Shown here in pieces: positions 8,461 to 16,627 of a DNA stretch of 51,575 nucleotides; position 1 is the first letter of the stretch, and each line of letters starts with the position of its first letter. The stretch is from assembly GCA_040081265.1 (NCBI GenBank), contig JBEBGV010000034.1:1-51575 (forward strand), in the 5' to 3' direction. The notes below the pieces were generated by a model, which saw only the letters and a program-made list of their open reading frames with translations, was not told the DNA's origin and made no database searches. The DNA comes from JBEBGV01 sp040081265. GTDB lineage: Bacteria > Acidobacteriota > Vicinamibacteria > Vicinamibacterales > UBA2999. The translations under genes and the position numbers were made by a program.

Positions 8461-9914
8461 CCGACGGGTTCTGGTCGATTGTCCCGGCGGCGTTCGGGGG
8501 TGTGGCCTGGGGCATCCTCGGTGGTGCGTTGCCGGGTATCTCGCCATCGATCACGATGGCGCTCCTGCTGCCGTTCACCTTTGGACTCGACGCAGCGGTG
8601 GCGGTCGTCCTGCTCGCGTCGACCTACGTCGGCGCCGAGTACGGAGGGTCGATTCCGGCCATCCTGATTCGGACGCCTGGTACCAACGCGGCCGCCGCCA
8701 CGGTCGTCGATGGCCACATGATGAAGCTGCAGGGGAAGGCGGGCGAGGCCCTCGGCATTTCCTTGTACTCGGGGTTTGTCGGAGGGCTGTTCGGCCTGAC
8801 CGTCCTGGTCCTGCTCACCGAACCGTTGTCGGGTGTCGCGCTCGCGTTCACGCCGGCCGCGTACTTCGCGCTCGGTATTCTGGGCCTGAGCGTGATCGCG
8901 TCGCTGTCGAGGGAGTCGCTGCTCAAGGCGCTCATTGCTGGCGTGCTGGGCCTGATGATCGCGTCAATCGGCACCGATCCCGTCACCGGCACCAGCCGGT
9001 TCACCTTCGGTAGTCCCGAGCTGCTTGGGGGCATTCCCACGATCATTGTCATGGTTGGCGTCTTTGCCATCGCTGAGCTGTTCGAGCAGAGCGGTGCTCC
9101 GGGATGGGCGCAGGCCACTGAACGCCCGCGCATTCGCATTCCGAGTCCGGCGATGTGGAAGCGACTCGCGGTGCCGCAGCTGATCGGATCAGTCATCGGC
9201 ACATTCGAAGGCATCATCCCGGGTGGGGGAGGGACGGTGTCATCGTTTCTTGCCTACAACGAAGCACGGAGATGGTCACGGCACAAGGAGGAGTTCGGGC
9301 ACGGTTCACCGGAAGGCGTGGCCGCCCCTGAGGCCGCGAACAATACGGTCGCGTGCACCGCGCTCATCCCGATGCTGAGCCTGGGGATCCCGAGCTCGAA
9401 CTCGGCGGCGGTGCTGCTCGGTGGCTTCCTCATGCACGGCCTGATTCCGGGCCCCATGCTGTTTGTCCAGCACGGCGACGTCGTGTCGTCGCTCTATGCC
9501 GGCTTGCTGGCGGCGAATGTGGCGATGGTGATTGTCGGCTACCTGATGATGGGGCCGTGCATCTGGCTGGTCGGGCGGCCCAAGCCGTATCTGATGGCGT
9601 TCATCTATGCGCTGGTCGTATCGGGCGTGTTCTCGATCGAAGCCAGCCTGTTCCACGTCGGGGCCGCGCTCGCGTTCGGTGTCGTCGGCTATGGAATGCG
9701 GTACTTCCAGGTGCCGGTGCTGCCTATGGTCCTTGGCGTCGTGCTGGGCTTCATGGTGGAGTCTAACTATCGGCGGGCGCTTGTCTTGTCGAGCGGCGAC
9801 TACACCACGTTTGTGAGCAACCCGGTCTCGGCATCTCTGCTCGCGCTGGCGCTCGTGTTCGTGGTCGGGTCACTTGTCAGGCGGTCCCGCTCGAAGGAGG
9901 AGGCGTCGGTATGA
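8457..9914 (+). CDS. tctA: Tripartite tricarboxylate transporter large permease TctA
   Basis: 485-residue multi-spanning permease, the ion-coupled channel of the tripartite tricarboxylate transporter. Family signatures are visible: GGALPGISPSITMALLLPF near residue 20, EYGGSIPAILIRTPGT near 60-80, and the mirrored LGIPSSNSAAVLLGGF with GLIPGPMLF near 300-335. At least ten hydrophobic helices are apparent. It starts with GTG overlapping the tctB stop by four bases, and its own TGA overlaps the ATG of the next gene. Length is typical. With TctC it should import a di- or tricarboxylate; the adjoining PrpD-type gene hints at a substrate that is then dehydrated. Confidence 0.92.
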   Translation: MTDGFWSIVPAAFGGVAWGILGGALPGISPSITMALLLPFTFGLDAAVAVVLLASTYVGAEYGGSIPAILIRTPGTNAAAATVVDGHMMKLQGKAGEALGISLYSGFVGGLFGLTVLVLLTEPLSGVALAFTPAAYFALGILGLSVIASLSRESLLKALIAGVLGLMIASIGTDPVTGTSRFTFGSPELLGGIPTIIVMVGVFAIAELFEQSGAPGWAQATERPRIRIPSPAMWKRLAVPQLIGSVIGTFEGIIPGGGGTVSSFLAYNEARRWSRHKEEFGHGSPEGVAAPEAANNTVACTALIPMLSLGIPSSNSAAVLLGGFLMHGLIPGPMLFVQHGDVVSSLYAGLLAANVAMVIVGYLMMGPCIWLVGRPKPYLMAFIYALVVSGVFSIEASLFHVGAALAFGVVGYGMRYFQVPVLPMVLGVVLGFMVESNYRRALVLSSGDYTTFVSNPVSASLLALALVFVVGSLVRRSRSKEEASV

Positions 9915-11290
9915 GCGGAGGAATCAACCCGACGCCGGTTGCGGTCGTCGTCTCAGAGTGGCTGGCCGCGCTGGCGCCGGCTGACGTGCCTGGCCCTGTG
10001 CGAGAGGTGGCACGCCGGCTGCTCGTGGATGTGGGAGGTCTGTGCGTCGCTGCACGGCACGAGGCCTACGTATCGGCAGTCCTGGCTTCTGCGGAGGGCG
10101 TGGGGCGGTGTACGGCGATTGGCCATAGCGGAGCGTTCACGACTGCTGACGCGGCGCTCGTCAACGGTACGGCTGCGCACGGTGAAGACTTCGACGACAC
10201 CTTCGAGGGTGGGCCCGTGCATTCGGGGGCAGTGATCGTCCCGGCGCTGCTCGCGGTCTGTGAGCGCGAGCGCCTGTCAGGCGATCGGCTGCTGGTCGGT
10301 ATTGTGACGGGTGTCGAGTTGCTGTGTCGGATGAGCCTGGTTGCGCCGATGGGCGCGCACAAGGCCGGGTTCCACCCGACCGCTGTCTACGGTGCTGTCG
10401 CCGCCGCCGGTGCGGTCGGCGCGGCGCTTCAACTTCCGGCTGCGTCTATCGCCTCGGCATTGGGTATCGCTGGGAGCATGGCGTCGGGAATCATCGAGTA
10501 CCTGGCAGAGGGCACCTGGACCAAACGCATGCACGCCGGATGGTCGGCGCAGTCCGGGGTGCGCGCGGCGTTGATGGCGCGCGCGGGATTTGTCGGCCCG
10601 CGCACCGTGCTCGATGGCGCCCACGGGTTCTACCGAGCCTTCGCGCCTTCTGTGTCGCCCCGCTTCGACGCGCTGACCGAGGGTCTCGGTGCACGCTGGG
10701 TGACCGAGGATCTGGCATTCAAGCCCTACGCCTGCGGCACGATGACCCAGCCGTTCATCGATTGCGCCATTGCCCTGGCGGAGTCAGGTGTCCGCCCGGA
10801 CGAGATTCGGGAGATCGTGTGCGAGGTGGGGGAAGGCACCGTTCACCGACTCTGGGAACCGCTGGACGTGAAGCACCGTCCACCCACCGGCTACGCGGCG
10901 AAGTTCAGCACGCCGTACTGCATGGCCGTTGGCTTCCTCGATGGTCGCGCGGGATTCGCGCAGTTCACCGACACTCGCGTTCACGACAGGGACCTGCTGG
11001 CCCTGGCTGGCAAGATTCGTTATCAGGTCAATCCGGCCGACGAGTACCCCCGTGCGTTCACGGGCCACTTACGTGCCGTGCTCGCCGATGGGAGCACGCG
11101 CGAGTTCCGCCAGCCGTTCATGCGCGGCGGGGCTCGCGCCCCTTTGACCTCGACCGAACTCGACGCCAAGTGTCTCGACAACGCCCGGTTCGGGGGCTGG
11201 AGCCCGCAGAGGGCGGCCGACTGGCTCACGTTGGTCGAAGGCATCTTCGGGGCGCCGACGCTCGACGCCATGGAGGTCTTTCGAGGATGA
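9911..11290 (+). CDS. MmgE/PrpD family protein
   Basis: 459-residue member of the MmgE/PrpD family (2-methylcitrate dehydratase, cis-aconitate decarboxylase and relatives). Recognisable segments are NGTAAHGEDFDDTFEGGPVHSG (about 78-98, the conserved active-site HxxDxDD-like region), AHKAGFHPTAVYGAVAAAGA and FKPYACGTMTQPFIDCA. It acts in the cytosol as a hydro-lyase or decarboxylase on a small polycarboxylate. The ATGA overlap with tctA makes it part of the same transcript, so it probably processes what the transporter imports. Length is normal; the exact substrate is not readable. Confidence 0.85.
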   Translation: MSGGINPTPVAVVVSEWLAALAPADVPGPVREVARRLLVDVGGLCVAARHEAYVSAVLASAEGVGRCTAIGHSGAFTTADAALVNGTAAHGEDFDDTFEGGPVHSGAVIVPALLAVCERERLSGDRLLVGIVTGVELLCRMSLVAPMGAHKAGFHPTAVYGAVAAAGAVGAALQLPAASIASALGIAGSMASGIIEYLAEGTWTKRMHAGWSAQSGVRAALMARAGFVGPRTVLDGAHGFYRAFAPSVSPRFDALTEGLGARWVTEDLAFKPYACGTMTQPFIDCAIALAESGVRPDEIREIVCEVGEGTVHRLWEPLDVKHRPPTGYAAKFSTPYCMAVGFLDGRAGFAQFTDTRVHDRDLLALAGKIRYQVNPADEYPRAFTGHLRAVLADGSTREFRQPFMRGGARAPLTSTELDAKCLDNARFGGWSPQRAADWLTLVEGIFGAPTLDAMEVFRG

Positions 11291-12063
11291 CTGCGAGGAT
11301 CACTGGGCACGAACTTGCGGGTCGTCGTGCGATCGTCACCGGCAGCGCCAGGAATATCGGCCGCGAAATCGCGATGGAACTGGCCCGGGGCGGCGCAGCC
11401 GTCCTCATTAACGCGCGCACGTCGCAGGCCGAGGCCGAGGCAGTCGCCCAGGAGATCCGCGCGCTCGGTGGTGTTTCAGCGGTGTCGCTGGCAGATGTGT
11501 CGACACCATCGGGTGCCGCCGCGGTCATCGGCGCTGCCGCTGACGCGTTCGGCGGGGTCGACATCCTGGTCAACAACGCGGCCATCAGGCGCGAGGTCGA
11601 CTTCGCTGATCTTGGCTATGCCGAGTGGCGCGAGGTGCTCGCCACGACGCTCGACGGTGCCTACCTGTGTTGCCATGCGGCCATGCCGCACATGGTCAGC
11701 GGTGGGTCCGGCGGCGCCATCGTCAATATCGGGGGCCTGTCCGCGCACCTCGGCGCCTCACGCCGTGCGCACGTTCTGGCCGCCAAGGCCGGGCTCGTGG
11801 GACTGACCAGAGCCCTCGCGCACGACCTCGCCCCGCACGACATCACGGTGAACTGCGTGGCGCCTGGCTTGATCAACACGATCCGCGATGCCCGTTCGAC
11901 GTCTGGGGGCGCGCCGTCGCATCACGCCAGGCCCACGACGCTGCTGTCGCGTCGAGGCGAACCGGCCGACGTCGCCGCGATGGTCCGTTTTCTCTGCGGC
12001 CCCGCCGCGCGTTACGTGACCGGCCAGACGCTCCACGTCAACGGCGGCAGCTACCTCGCCTGA
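11287..12063 (+). CDS. SDR-family protein lacking the catalytic tyrosine
   Basis: 258-residue Rossmann protein of the classical short-chain dehydrogenase/reductase type. The cofactor motif is TGSARNIG (TGxxxGxG-like), NNAA follows at about 98, and the C-terminal GQTLHVNGGSYL is typical. The usual YxxxK catalytic pair reads VLAAK here, preceded by RAH, so the tyrosine is replaced by Val with a His one residue earlier; the Lys is kept. The Ser position reads NIGGLSAHLG. The ATG overlaps the stop of the PrpD gene (ATGA), making it the last gene of the transporter operon. The frame is open far upstream, but that part overlaps the PrpD gene. It may be a non-canonical reductase or a binding protein. 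Confidence 0.85.
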   Translation: MTARITGHELAGRRAIVTGSARNIGREIAMELARGGAAVLINARTSQAEAEAVAQEIRALGGVSAVSLADVSTPSGAAAVIGAAADAFGGVDILVNNAAIRREVDFADLGYAEWREVLATTLDGAYLCCHAAMPHMVSGGSGGAIVNIGGLSAHLGASRRAHVLAAKAGLVGLTRALAHDLAPHDITVNCVAPGLINTIRDARSTSGGAPSHHARPTTLLSRRGEPADVAAMVRFLCGPAARYVTGQTLHVNGGSYLA

Positions 12064-12121
12064 GTGGCGTGAGCGTCAAGACGGGGCTGTCGCTAGACCG
12101 GAAATCTTGCCAGGAAGTGAG

Positions 12122-12300
12122 TTAAGTGGGGTGGGTGACGGGTCTCGAACCCCAATTGTATAGGCTTTGCAAGTAACTGATGGCGTGCGTGTTGTGGTCG
12201 CAACCCGTTGCCGTGAAGGTGTTTGAAGGTCTTTCAGTCGTCCTCTGTCCTTCTCTTCCGTCCCCTCGCGTTTTCCCCGGTCGTGGAGACATTTTGGAGA
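12122..12300 (-). other. tRNA-3'-end-like sequence with possible integrase tail (candidate att remnant)
   Basis: Read on the minus strand, 12126-12152 contains GGGGTTCGAGACCC and then CACCCACCCCA. This resembles the T-arm (TTCGA loop) and CCA end of a tRNA, but no matching 5' half exists and only three T-stem pairs form, so it is not a tRNA gene. Just before it an open frame running to the TAA at 12122 begins with SKMSP and ends NWGSRPVTHPT, the kind of tail seen when an integrase gene ends inside an attachment site. It sits exactly where the tidy transporter operon gives way to the accessory-gene patchwork. Calling it an old attachment site is an inference. Confidence 0.35.
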
Positions 12301-12737
12301 CGGGAATACCTGCCTCTACCGCGAGCCCCCAGGGCCGTCAGACTGTGCCGTAGAGTAAGCAGGCCACCACTTGTGGCGTTGAATCCACAAGCGTCCCGGT
12401 AGAAGGGCCAGAGGCTTTGCTCGCAATCGACATGGAGCCATTGGCACCCAGCTTCAGCGGCGTTCGAGGCCGCTACTGCCACCATCTCGCGGCCAATCCC
12501 CTGGTGCCGTCTGTGTGCCGCCGTCATGGTGTCGAGGATGATCGCGTGCTCCGCGCCATCCCACGCGACGTTGACGAAGCCGACGAGTTCGTTCTCGCCT
12601 TGGGCAACGACCCATCCGAGGCTCCACCGACTCACCTGACTCCACCAGTCGTGGTCGGTGAGGGGATGCTGGAACGCCTCCGCGTGCAGCCGATTCAGCC
12701 CGTCGTTCTCGAAAGGCGCCCGTCACGCACATTTCAT
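12234..12737 (-). pseudogene. GNAT acetyltransferase with in-frame TGA at codon 5
   Basis: The protein matches a compact GNAT family, with ENDGLNRLHAEAFQH, LGWVVAQGENELVGFVNVAW, acetyl-CoA loop RRHQGIGREMV and WLHVDCEQSLWPFYRDACGF. The longest uninterrupted frame starts at a GTG (12635), inside the fold. Reading upstream in the same frame gives ATG AAA TGT GCG TGA CGG GCG CCT TTC GAG AAC. The TGA stands where this family usually has Trp before RG/RA-x-FEN, so a single TGG-to-TGA change probably broke the gene. The C-terminus is also abnormal: after GLLTL it runs on for about 40 basic residues into the putative integrase remnant, pointing to a recombination joint near 12330. Confidence 0.6.
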
Positions 12738-12770
12738 CGGAGGAGTCTAAGTGAGGCGTCGTCGCGAATC

Positions 12771-12911
12771 CTATTTGCGGCGAGCAGGAGGCACCTTCAC
12801 CGTGACCTCAAAGCCTCGATTGATGGCGTAGACCAATACCACCAAGGCGAGCACCAGCGGACCCCCTTGAATCAGATCCGCGAGGGTGAGAGTGAGGGTG
12901 AAAGGCACCAT
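12771..12911 (-). CDS. Small single-helix membrane protein
   Basis: 46-residue open frame, ATG to TAG. It has a short polar start with a TLTLTL stretch, one hydrophobic helix (about residues 19-31, LVLALVVLVYAI), and a basic tail ending PPARRK, consistent with an inner-membrane micro-protein with the positive end in the cytosol. It lies just upstream of the broken GNAT gene in the same orientation. There is no clear Shine-Dalgarno, and the family is not recognised. It could be chance, but the hydrophobic/basic layout is orderly. Confidence 0.4.
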   Translation of the reverse strand: MVPFTLTLTLADLIQGGPLVLALVVLVYAINRGFEVTVKVPPARRK

Positions 12912-13126
12912 TTAAGTATATGGAAAACAAGGTGCTTCCCTAAGCAGGACAACCGCCTTCAAGTCGTTAACTGGCAACTGTTTACGTGCTGCAATTGCGC
13001 TGTGAATGTGACCACGCCGCCCGCTGACGCATTCTCCGCCTTAGAAGAGGGCCCCAAGCTTGGCGCTGGGCGTGGAGCTATAGGCTCGGTTGGGGCTGCA
13101 TGATTTCGCAGTTCGTCGGCTTCGCA

Positions 13127-13636
13127 ATGAGCACCGCCCCCATTCTCATCACAGGCGCGTCAGGATCGGGCACCACCACGCTTGGCAAAGCCCTCGCGGA
13201 GAAGCTGGGCGCTCAGCACATCGACGCCGACGACTACTACTGGCTTCCGACAGACCCTCCGTATCGGGACAAACGCCCAGCCGATGAACGATTGAAGCTG
13301 ATCCTGAATGCGCTGTCCGCCACACCGTCGTCGGTGGTCTCGGGTTCAGTGATGGGATATGGCGCGAAGCTGGAAGACTCCTTCACCCTCATCGTATTCT
13401 TGCTGGTAGAGACCGACGTTCGCCTCGCCCGCCTTCGCGCTCGTGAGCTGCGGAACCTGGGGTCGGTCGATGAGGCATTCCTAACCTGGGCCTCTCAATA
13501 CGAAGACGGGCCTCCCGAAGGCAGGAGTCGAGCGCGTCATGAGGCATGGCTTGCATCGCGTTCATGTCCGGTCCTGCGGCTCGAAGGCAGCGGTTCGGTC
13601 GAGGACCATCTCGATGAGGTAGTGAGCCGCCTTTAG
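13127..13636 (+). CDS. Adenylate-kinase-like P-loop NTPase
   Basis: About 169 residues. A Walker A loop GASGSGTTT lies at the N-terminus (after PILIT), followed by IDADDYYW and an LFV-like strand LIVFLLVETDVRLARLRARE with LID-type arginines. This is the small nucleoside/shikimate kinase-like group, often annotated AAA family ATPase, phosphorylating an unknown small molecule in the cytosol. The frame also allows an ATG at 13100, but MSTAPILITG is the usual N-terminus for such proteins, so the inner ATG was chosen; neither has a strong ribosome binding site. It stands alone on the plus strand, 75 bases before the HAD gene. Confidence 0.75.
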   Translation: MSTAPILITGASGSGTTTLGKALAEKLGAQHIDADDYYWLPTDPPYRDKRPADERLKLILNALSATPSSVVSGSVMGYGAKLEDSFTLIVFLLVETDVRLARLRARELRNLGSVDEAFLTWASQYEDGPPEGRSRARHEAWLASRSCPVLRLEGSGSVEDHLDEVVSRL

Positions 13637-13710
13637 CTGACCCTATAATTCGCATCGCCACGTTCCACGCGGACAGCAGACAACAAGGTGGGTCGGCTCG
13701 AAGGGCGTCA

Positions 13711-14391
13711 ATGCTGACTGACATTCAAGCAGTGATCTTCGACCTTGATGGGACCTTGCTTGACCGTCGTCAGAGTTTCGAGCGTTTCATTCGAGTGCAG
13801 TGGGAGCGGTTTCCGACCGTTCACGACGCGATAGACGTGGACCGCTACGTCCGGGTTCTCGTAGAGCTGGATCGCGATGGGTATGGCCCACGGAAGGGGA
13901 TGTTCAGCGGGATGCTTGAGCAGTTGAATCTTCCGTCCGATTTGGCCGAAGAGATGCTCACTGACTACCGCGACGGTTTCCCACCTTCGTGCGTCCTCTT
14001 TCCAGATGCGGCCGAGACGCTATCCTCGCTGCGTGAATCAGGCCTGAAGCTCGGGCTCATCACGAACGGTTCGGTTCGTATGCAGAGTCGAAAACTGGAG
14101 TGCTTAGCCCTCTTGCCCATGTTTGACATGGTGTTGATTTCCGACGCGGAGGGCATCAGCAAACCAGATCCCCGAATATTCCACCGGGCATTGGAGGGAC
14201 TGAGCGTCGAACCTCGTCGTGCTGTCTTCGTGGGGGATCACCCAGAAGTAGACATCGCTGGAGCGCGGGCTGCGGGGATGCGAGCAGTGTGGCGGCGCGA
14301 CTCACTCGTCTCAAGACTTGTTGAGGCTGACGCGGTGATCGAGGAGTTGGGCGATCTGCACGCCTTACTCGGACTGGGACGGGAAGCGTGA
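13711..14391 (+). CDS. HAD-superfamily hydrolase
   Basis: 226-residue haloacid dehalogenase-type phosphatase. Motif I is FDLDGTLL (nucleophile Asp about 11), motif II is LITNGS, motif III Lys lies in GISKPDPRIF, and motif IV is VGDHPEVDIAGARAAGM. The helical cap between motifs I and II places it in subfamily IA (phosphoglycolate phosphatase/YjjG-like), so it likely dephosphorylates a small metabolite in the cytosol. It follows the kinase-like gene on the same strand and may share its transcript. Length is normal. Confidence 0.88.
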   Translation: MLTDIQAVIFDLDGTLLDRRQSFERFIRVQWERFPTVHDAIDVDRYVRVLVELDRDGYGPRKGMFSGMLEQLNLPSDLAEEMLTDYRDGFPPSCVLFPDAAETLSSLRESGLKLGLITNGSVRMQSRKLECLALLPMFDMVLISDAEGISKPDPRIFHRALEGLSVEPRRAVFVGDHPEVDIAGARAAGMRAVWRRDSLVSRLVEADAVIEELGDLHALLGLGREA

Positions 14392-14415
14392 CCCTTGGAC
14401 CCCAAGCTACCGACC

Positions 14416-14901
14416 CTAAACGGCACCTAGCGGATCGTCGGGCCCAGCGAACGATAGGACGGGCAGCTCCCGTTGATCCATTCCTGGCATGGGCGCCGAT
14501 ACACTCCCGACTCTCCGAGCGCCCAGGCGAACGTAGAACGCCTCAGCGAACGGATCGGACTCGACCCGGACCTGCGTGTAGCCATTCATCTGTGCGGTTC
14601 GCAACGCTCGATGGATGAGGGTTCTCCCGATACCACGGCGCTGATGCTCGGGCGAAATCCACAAATGACCGATCTCGGCTTTGTCGTGATGTGCTTCAAG
14701 GACACAGATTCCCACGAGCGCCTCATGGTCAACCGCGACGACTGACCAATGGCGTTCGAGATACTCCGCCTTGATCGTCAACGCCTCGCGCCAGATCAAT
14801 AGCCACTCAGACGGATAACCCCAATTCGCCTTCGCCCGCTGCGCGAGCCGCGATGCGGCCTCGGCGTCGAGTGGACCACCCAGGCGATACACGATGCTCA
14901 T
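14416..14901 (-). CDS. GNAT family N-acetyltransferase
   Basis: 161 residues with the GNAT core: LVGICVLEAHHDKAEIGHLW (strands 2-4), acetyl-CoA loop HQRRGIGRTLIHRAL, then VESDPFAEAFYVRLGARRVG. Several relatives of this type (MSIVYRLGGPLD start) are annotated as acetyltransferases of unknown substrate. It is the first of a run of minus-strand genes. It converges with the HAD gene, 24 bases apart. Confidence 0.85.
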   Translation of the reverse strand: MSIVYRLGGPLDAEAASRLAQRAKANWGYPSEWLLIWREALTIKAEYLERHWSVVAVDHEALVGICVLEAHHDKAEIGHLWISPEHQRRGIGRTLIHRALRTAQMNGYTQVRVESDPFAEAFYVRLGARRVGSVSAPMPGMDQRELPVLSFAGPDDPLGAV

Positions 14902-14967
14902 CTTGGATAGAAGAGAGTGTTCACCACCGGATTGTTCTTAGAGACATCGGCGACGCTCATTGACATC

Positions 14968-15267
14968 CTCACTCGATTGATGCGACCGCCGAGTAGTGCT
15001 CAACGACCGGAAACGGATCGTAGCAGTGGTGCAGGAGCGCCGCCCATCGAGGGTAGTCAGCGGACTGCCGGAAACCGACCATATGATCTTCTAACGTCTC
15101 CCATCGGACCAAAAGGATGAAGCGACTGGGCCGCTCAAGGCAGCGTTGAAGTTCAAGCGAGATGAAGCCAGGGATGGCGGAGATGATGGGTGTCGCTTCG
15201 GTGAAGGCAGCCTCGAACGCGGGCTCAGTCCCGGCCGAACGCCCAGTCCTGCAACCTCAAGAATCAT
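14968..15267 (-). pseudogene. Antibiotic biosynthesis monooxygenase (ABM) family protein, frameshifted
   Basis: Two frames together give an intact-looking ABM-fold protein of about 100 residues. The first (from ATG at 15267) reads MILEVAGLGVRPG. The second continues EPAFEAAFTEATPIISAIPG, then LQRCLERPSRFILLVRWETL, then FRQSADYPRWAALLHHCYDP and EHYSA, ending at TGA 14968. These are the conserved elements of small ABM/YgiN-like proteins. The join at the thirteenth or fourteenth codon needs one extra base, so a single-base deletion (or assembly error) breaks the gene. It lies in the minus-strand run between the GNAT and HIT genes. Confidence 0.65.
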
Positions 15268-15293
15268 GCGCTCTCCATTCAGCCGCTACAGGT

Positions 15294-15653
15294 TCAGACC
15301 GCCATCTCGCCTTTGGCGTAGAAATTGTTGGCATCCAGTGGCTTCCCGGAGACAAGGTGAATGTGGAGATGCCTGTTGCTCTGGTAGGAGCCACCATTCG
15401 TGATGACTTTGTAGTTGGTCTCGCTCAGCCGCCGCTCGCGGATGATGCGAATGGCAACCTGAAACAGTTCTGCTAGCAAGGAGGGGTCATCCACCTCGCT
15501 CAGGCTACGAACGTGTTCTTTGGGAATGATGACGAAGTGAGTGTCCCAGGTCTGGAAGACGTGATGGAAAGCCAGCACGCGGTCGGTTTCAACGACCACA
15601 TCGACTGGCACCTGCCCGCTCAGGATGAACTCGCAGTAGTAGTCGTCACTCAT
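15294..15653 (-). CDS. HIT family hydrolase
   Basis: 119-residue histidine-triad protein; HLHIHLVSG near the C-terminus is the HxHxH nucleotide-hydrolase/transferase motif, with DTHFVIIPKEHV upstream as in Hint/PKCI proteins. It hydrolyses nucleoside phosphoramidates or dinucleotides in the cytosol. The frame extends four codons to a GTG, but ATG 15653 (MSDDYYCEF) is the typical N-terminus. This start overlaps the end of the upstream phosphatase fusion by eight bases, implying coupled translation. Confidence 0.87.
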   Translation of the reverse strand: MSDDYYCEFILSGQVPVDVVVETDRVLAFHHVFQTWDTHFVIIPKEHVRSLSEVDDPSLLAELFQVAIRIIRERRLSETNYKVITNGGSYQSNRHLHIHLVSGKPLDANNFYAKGEMAV

Positions 15654-16617
15654 CGTCCCCACCACCTATCGAGACCGGGATGTCGTCAAGCGACTGAAAC
15701 ACCCTCATCCCCCGCGCCCGGAACGCCTGCACTTCCTGGTCCGCACCCTTTGAAGCGCCACCAACTCTCAGCACCGCATCACACCGTTCAACCAAACTCA
15801 GCGACAGCGGCATCATGATGTCTGCATACGTCTCCGCGCCCGCGGCGTTGATGATCGGCAGGGCGAGATTCACCGCGATGATCGGGACGTGTCCCTTCTT
15901 GAAGACTGCATACGCGGCGCGGTTCAACGCTTCGAGGTTGTTCGCCCAGGTCGTCGGATCGGAAGATCCAGACCGATAGGGGCCAGAAATCATGATCCAC
16001 ATCGGCGCAGAGTTCGATTCGAGGTGGCTGAGATCGTTCCACGTTCGCAAGCACCACCCTAACCCGTCGTATTCAAACGAGTTGAAGCTACCGTTGTCTT
16101 TCTTGAACCGCGTGCCGCTGCCGGACGGAATCCCAAGGACGAACTCCAGGAATCCCATGAGAAACCCGCCATGCGTCACGACGACTACGGTGTCGTGTGG
16201 GTGACGTTCAGCTATGGCAGTGAGGACCCGAATACTTCGATCACGGCGCTCTTCCGCAGTTTCACCCTCTGGAATCGTCCGAAAGAATCCAGTCCGCTCG
16301 TATTCCGCTCGCTCCTGCGGAAACTGTAAGGACATTTCGTCCCAGGTAAGTCCTTGGAAGACTCCCATGTGGCGCTCCCGCAGTTGCTGATCCAGGCGAA
16401 CCGGCTGCTTGCACGCGGCGCCAATGACTTCGGCAGTCTGGACCGCACGGCCCAGGTCACTGCTGTATAGGGCGTCGATTGTGAGATGGCCCAAGCGTCG
16501 GGCGAGCGCCTCTGCTTGTCGGACACCATTCTCAGTCAAGGGACTGTCGAGATGGCCCTGCTCTCGCCGTTGCCGATTCCATTCCGTTTCGCCGTGACGA
16601 ACGACAATGAGCTTCAC
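15646..16617 (-). CDS. Histidine phosphatase fused to DUF4406/deoxyribosyltransferase-like domain
   Basis: 323 residues, two domains. Residues 1-202 are a histidine phosphatase (phosphoglycerate-mutase-like): RHGETEWN with catalytic His8, TENGVRQAEALARRL, SSDLGRAVQTAE, and THGG with His149, ending in the usual WNDLSHLES. Residues 206-323 (starting MWIMISGPYRSG, then AETYADIMMPLSLSLVERCDAVLRVGG) form a separate Rossmann-like domain of the DUF4406/nucleoside 2-deoxyribosyltransferase-like type, normally a stand-alone protein of about 110 residues. The join keeps the Met of the second domain, as if a stop had been lost. GTG 16617 was chosen because AGGGAGG precedes it; the frame is open upstream to 16812 without family similarity. 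Confidence 0.8.
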   Translation of the reverse strand: MKLIVVRHGETEWNRQRREQGHLDSPLTENGVRQAEALARRLGHLTIDALYSSDLGRAVQTAEVIGAACKQPVRLDQQLRERHMGVFQGLTWDEMSLQFPQERAEYERTGFFRTIPEGETAEERRDRSIRVLTAIAERHPHDTVVVVTHGGFLMGFLEFVLGIPSGSGTRFKKDNGSFNSFEYDGLGWCLRTWNDLSHLESNSAPMWIMISGPYRSGSSDPTTWANNLEALNRAAYAVFKKGHVPIIAVNLALPIINAAGAETYADIMMPLSLSLVERCDAVLRVGGASKGADQEVQAFRARGMRVFQSLDDIPVSIGGGDDE

Positions 16618-16627
16618 GTTCGCCTCC

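Noticed and set aside
10324..11286. N-terminal extension of the SDR frame to 579 residues
   Set aside because: The first 321 codons overlap the PrpD gene in another frame and are Arg-rich with no homology; the SDR starts at 11287 with the expected overlap.
12126..12210. Complete tRNA gene
   Set aside because: Only the T-arm/CCA end is suggestive; no 5' acceptor half, anticodon arm or D-arm could be found.
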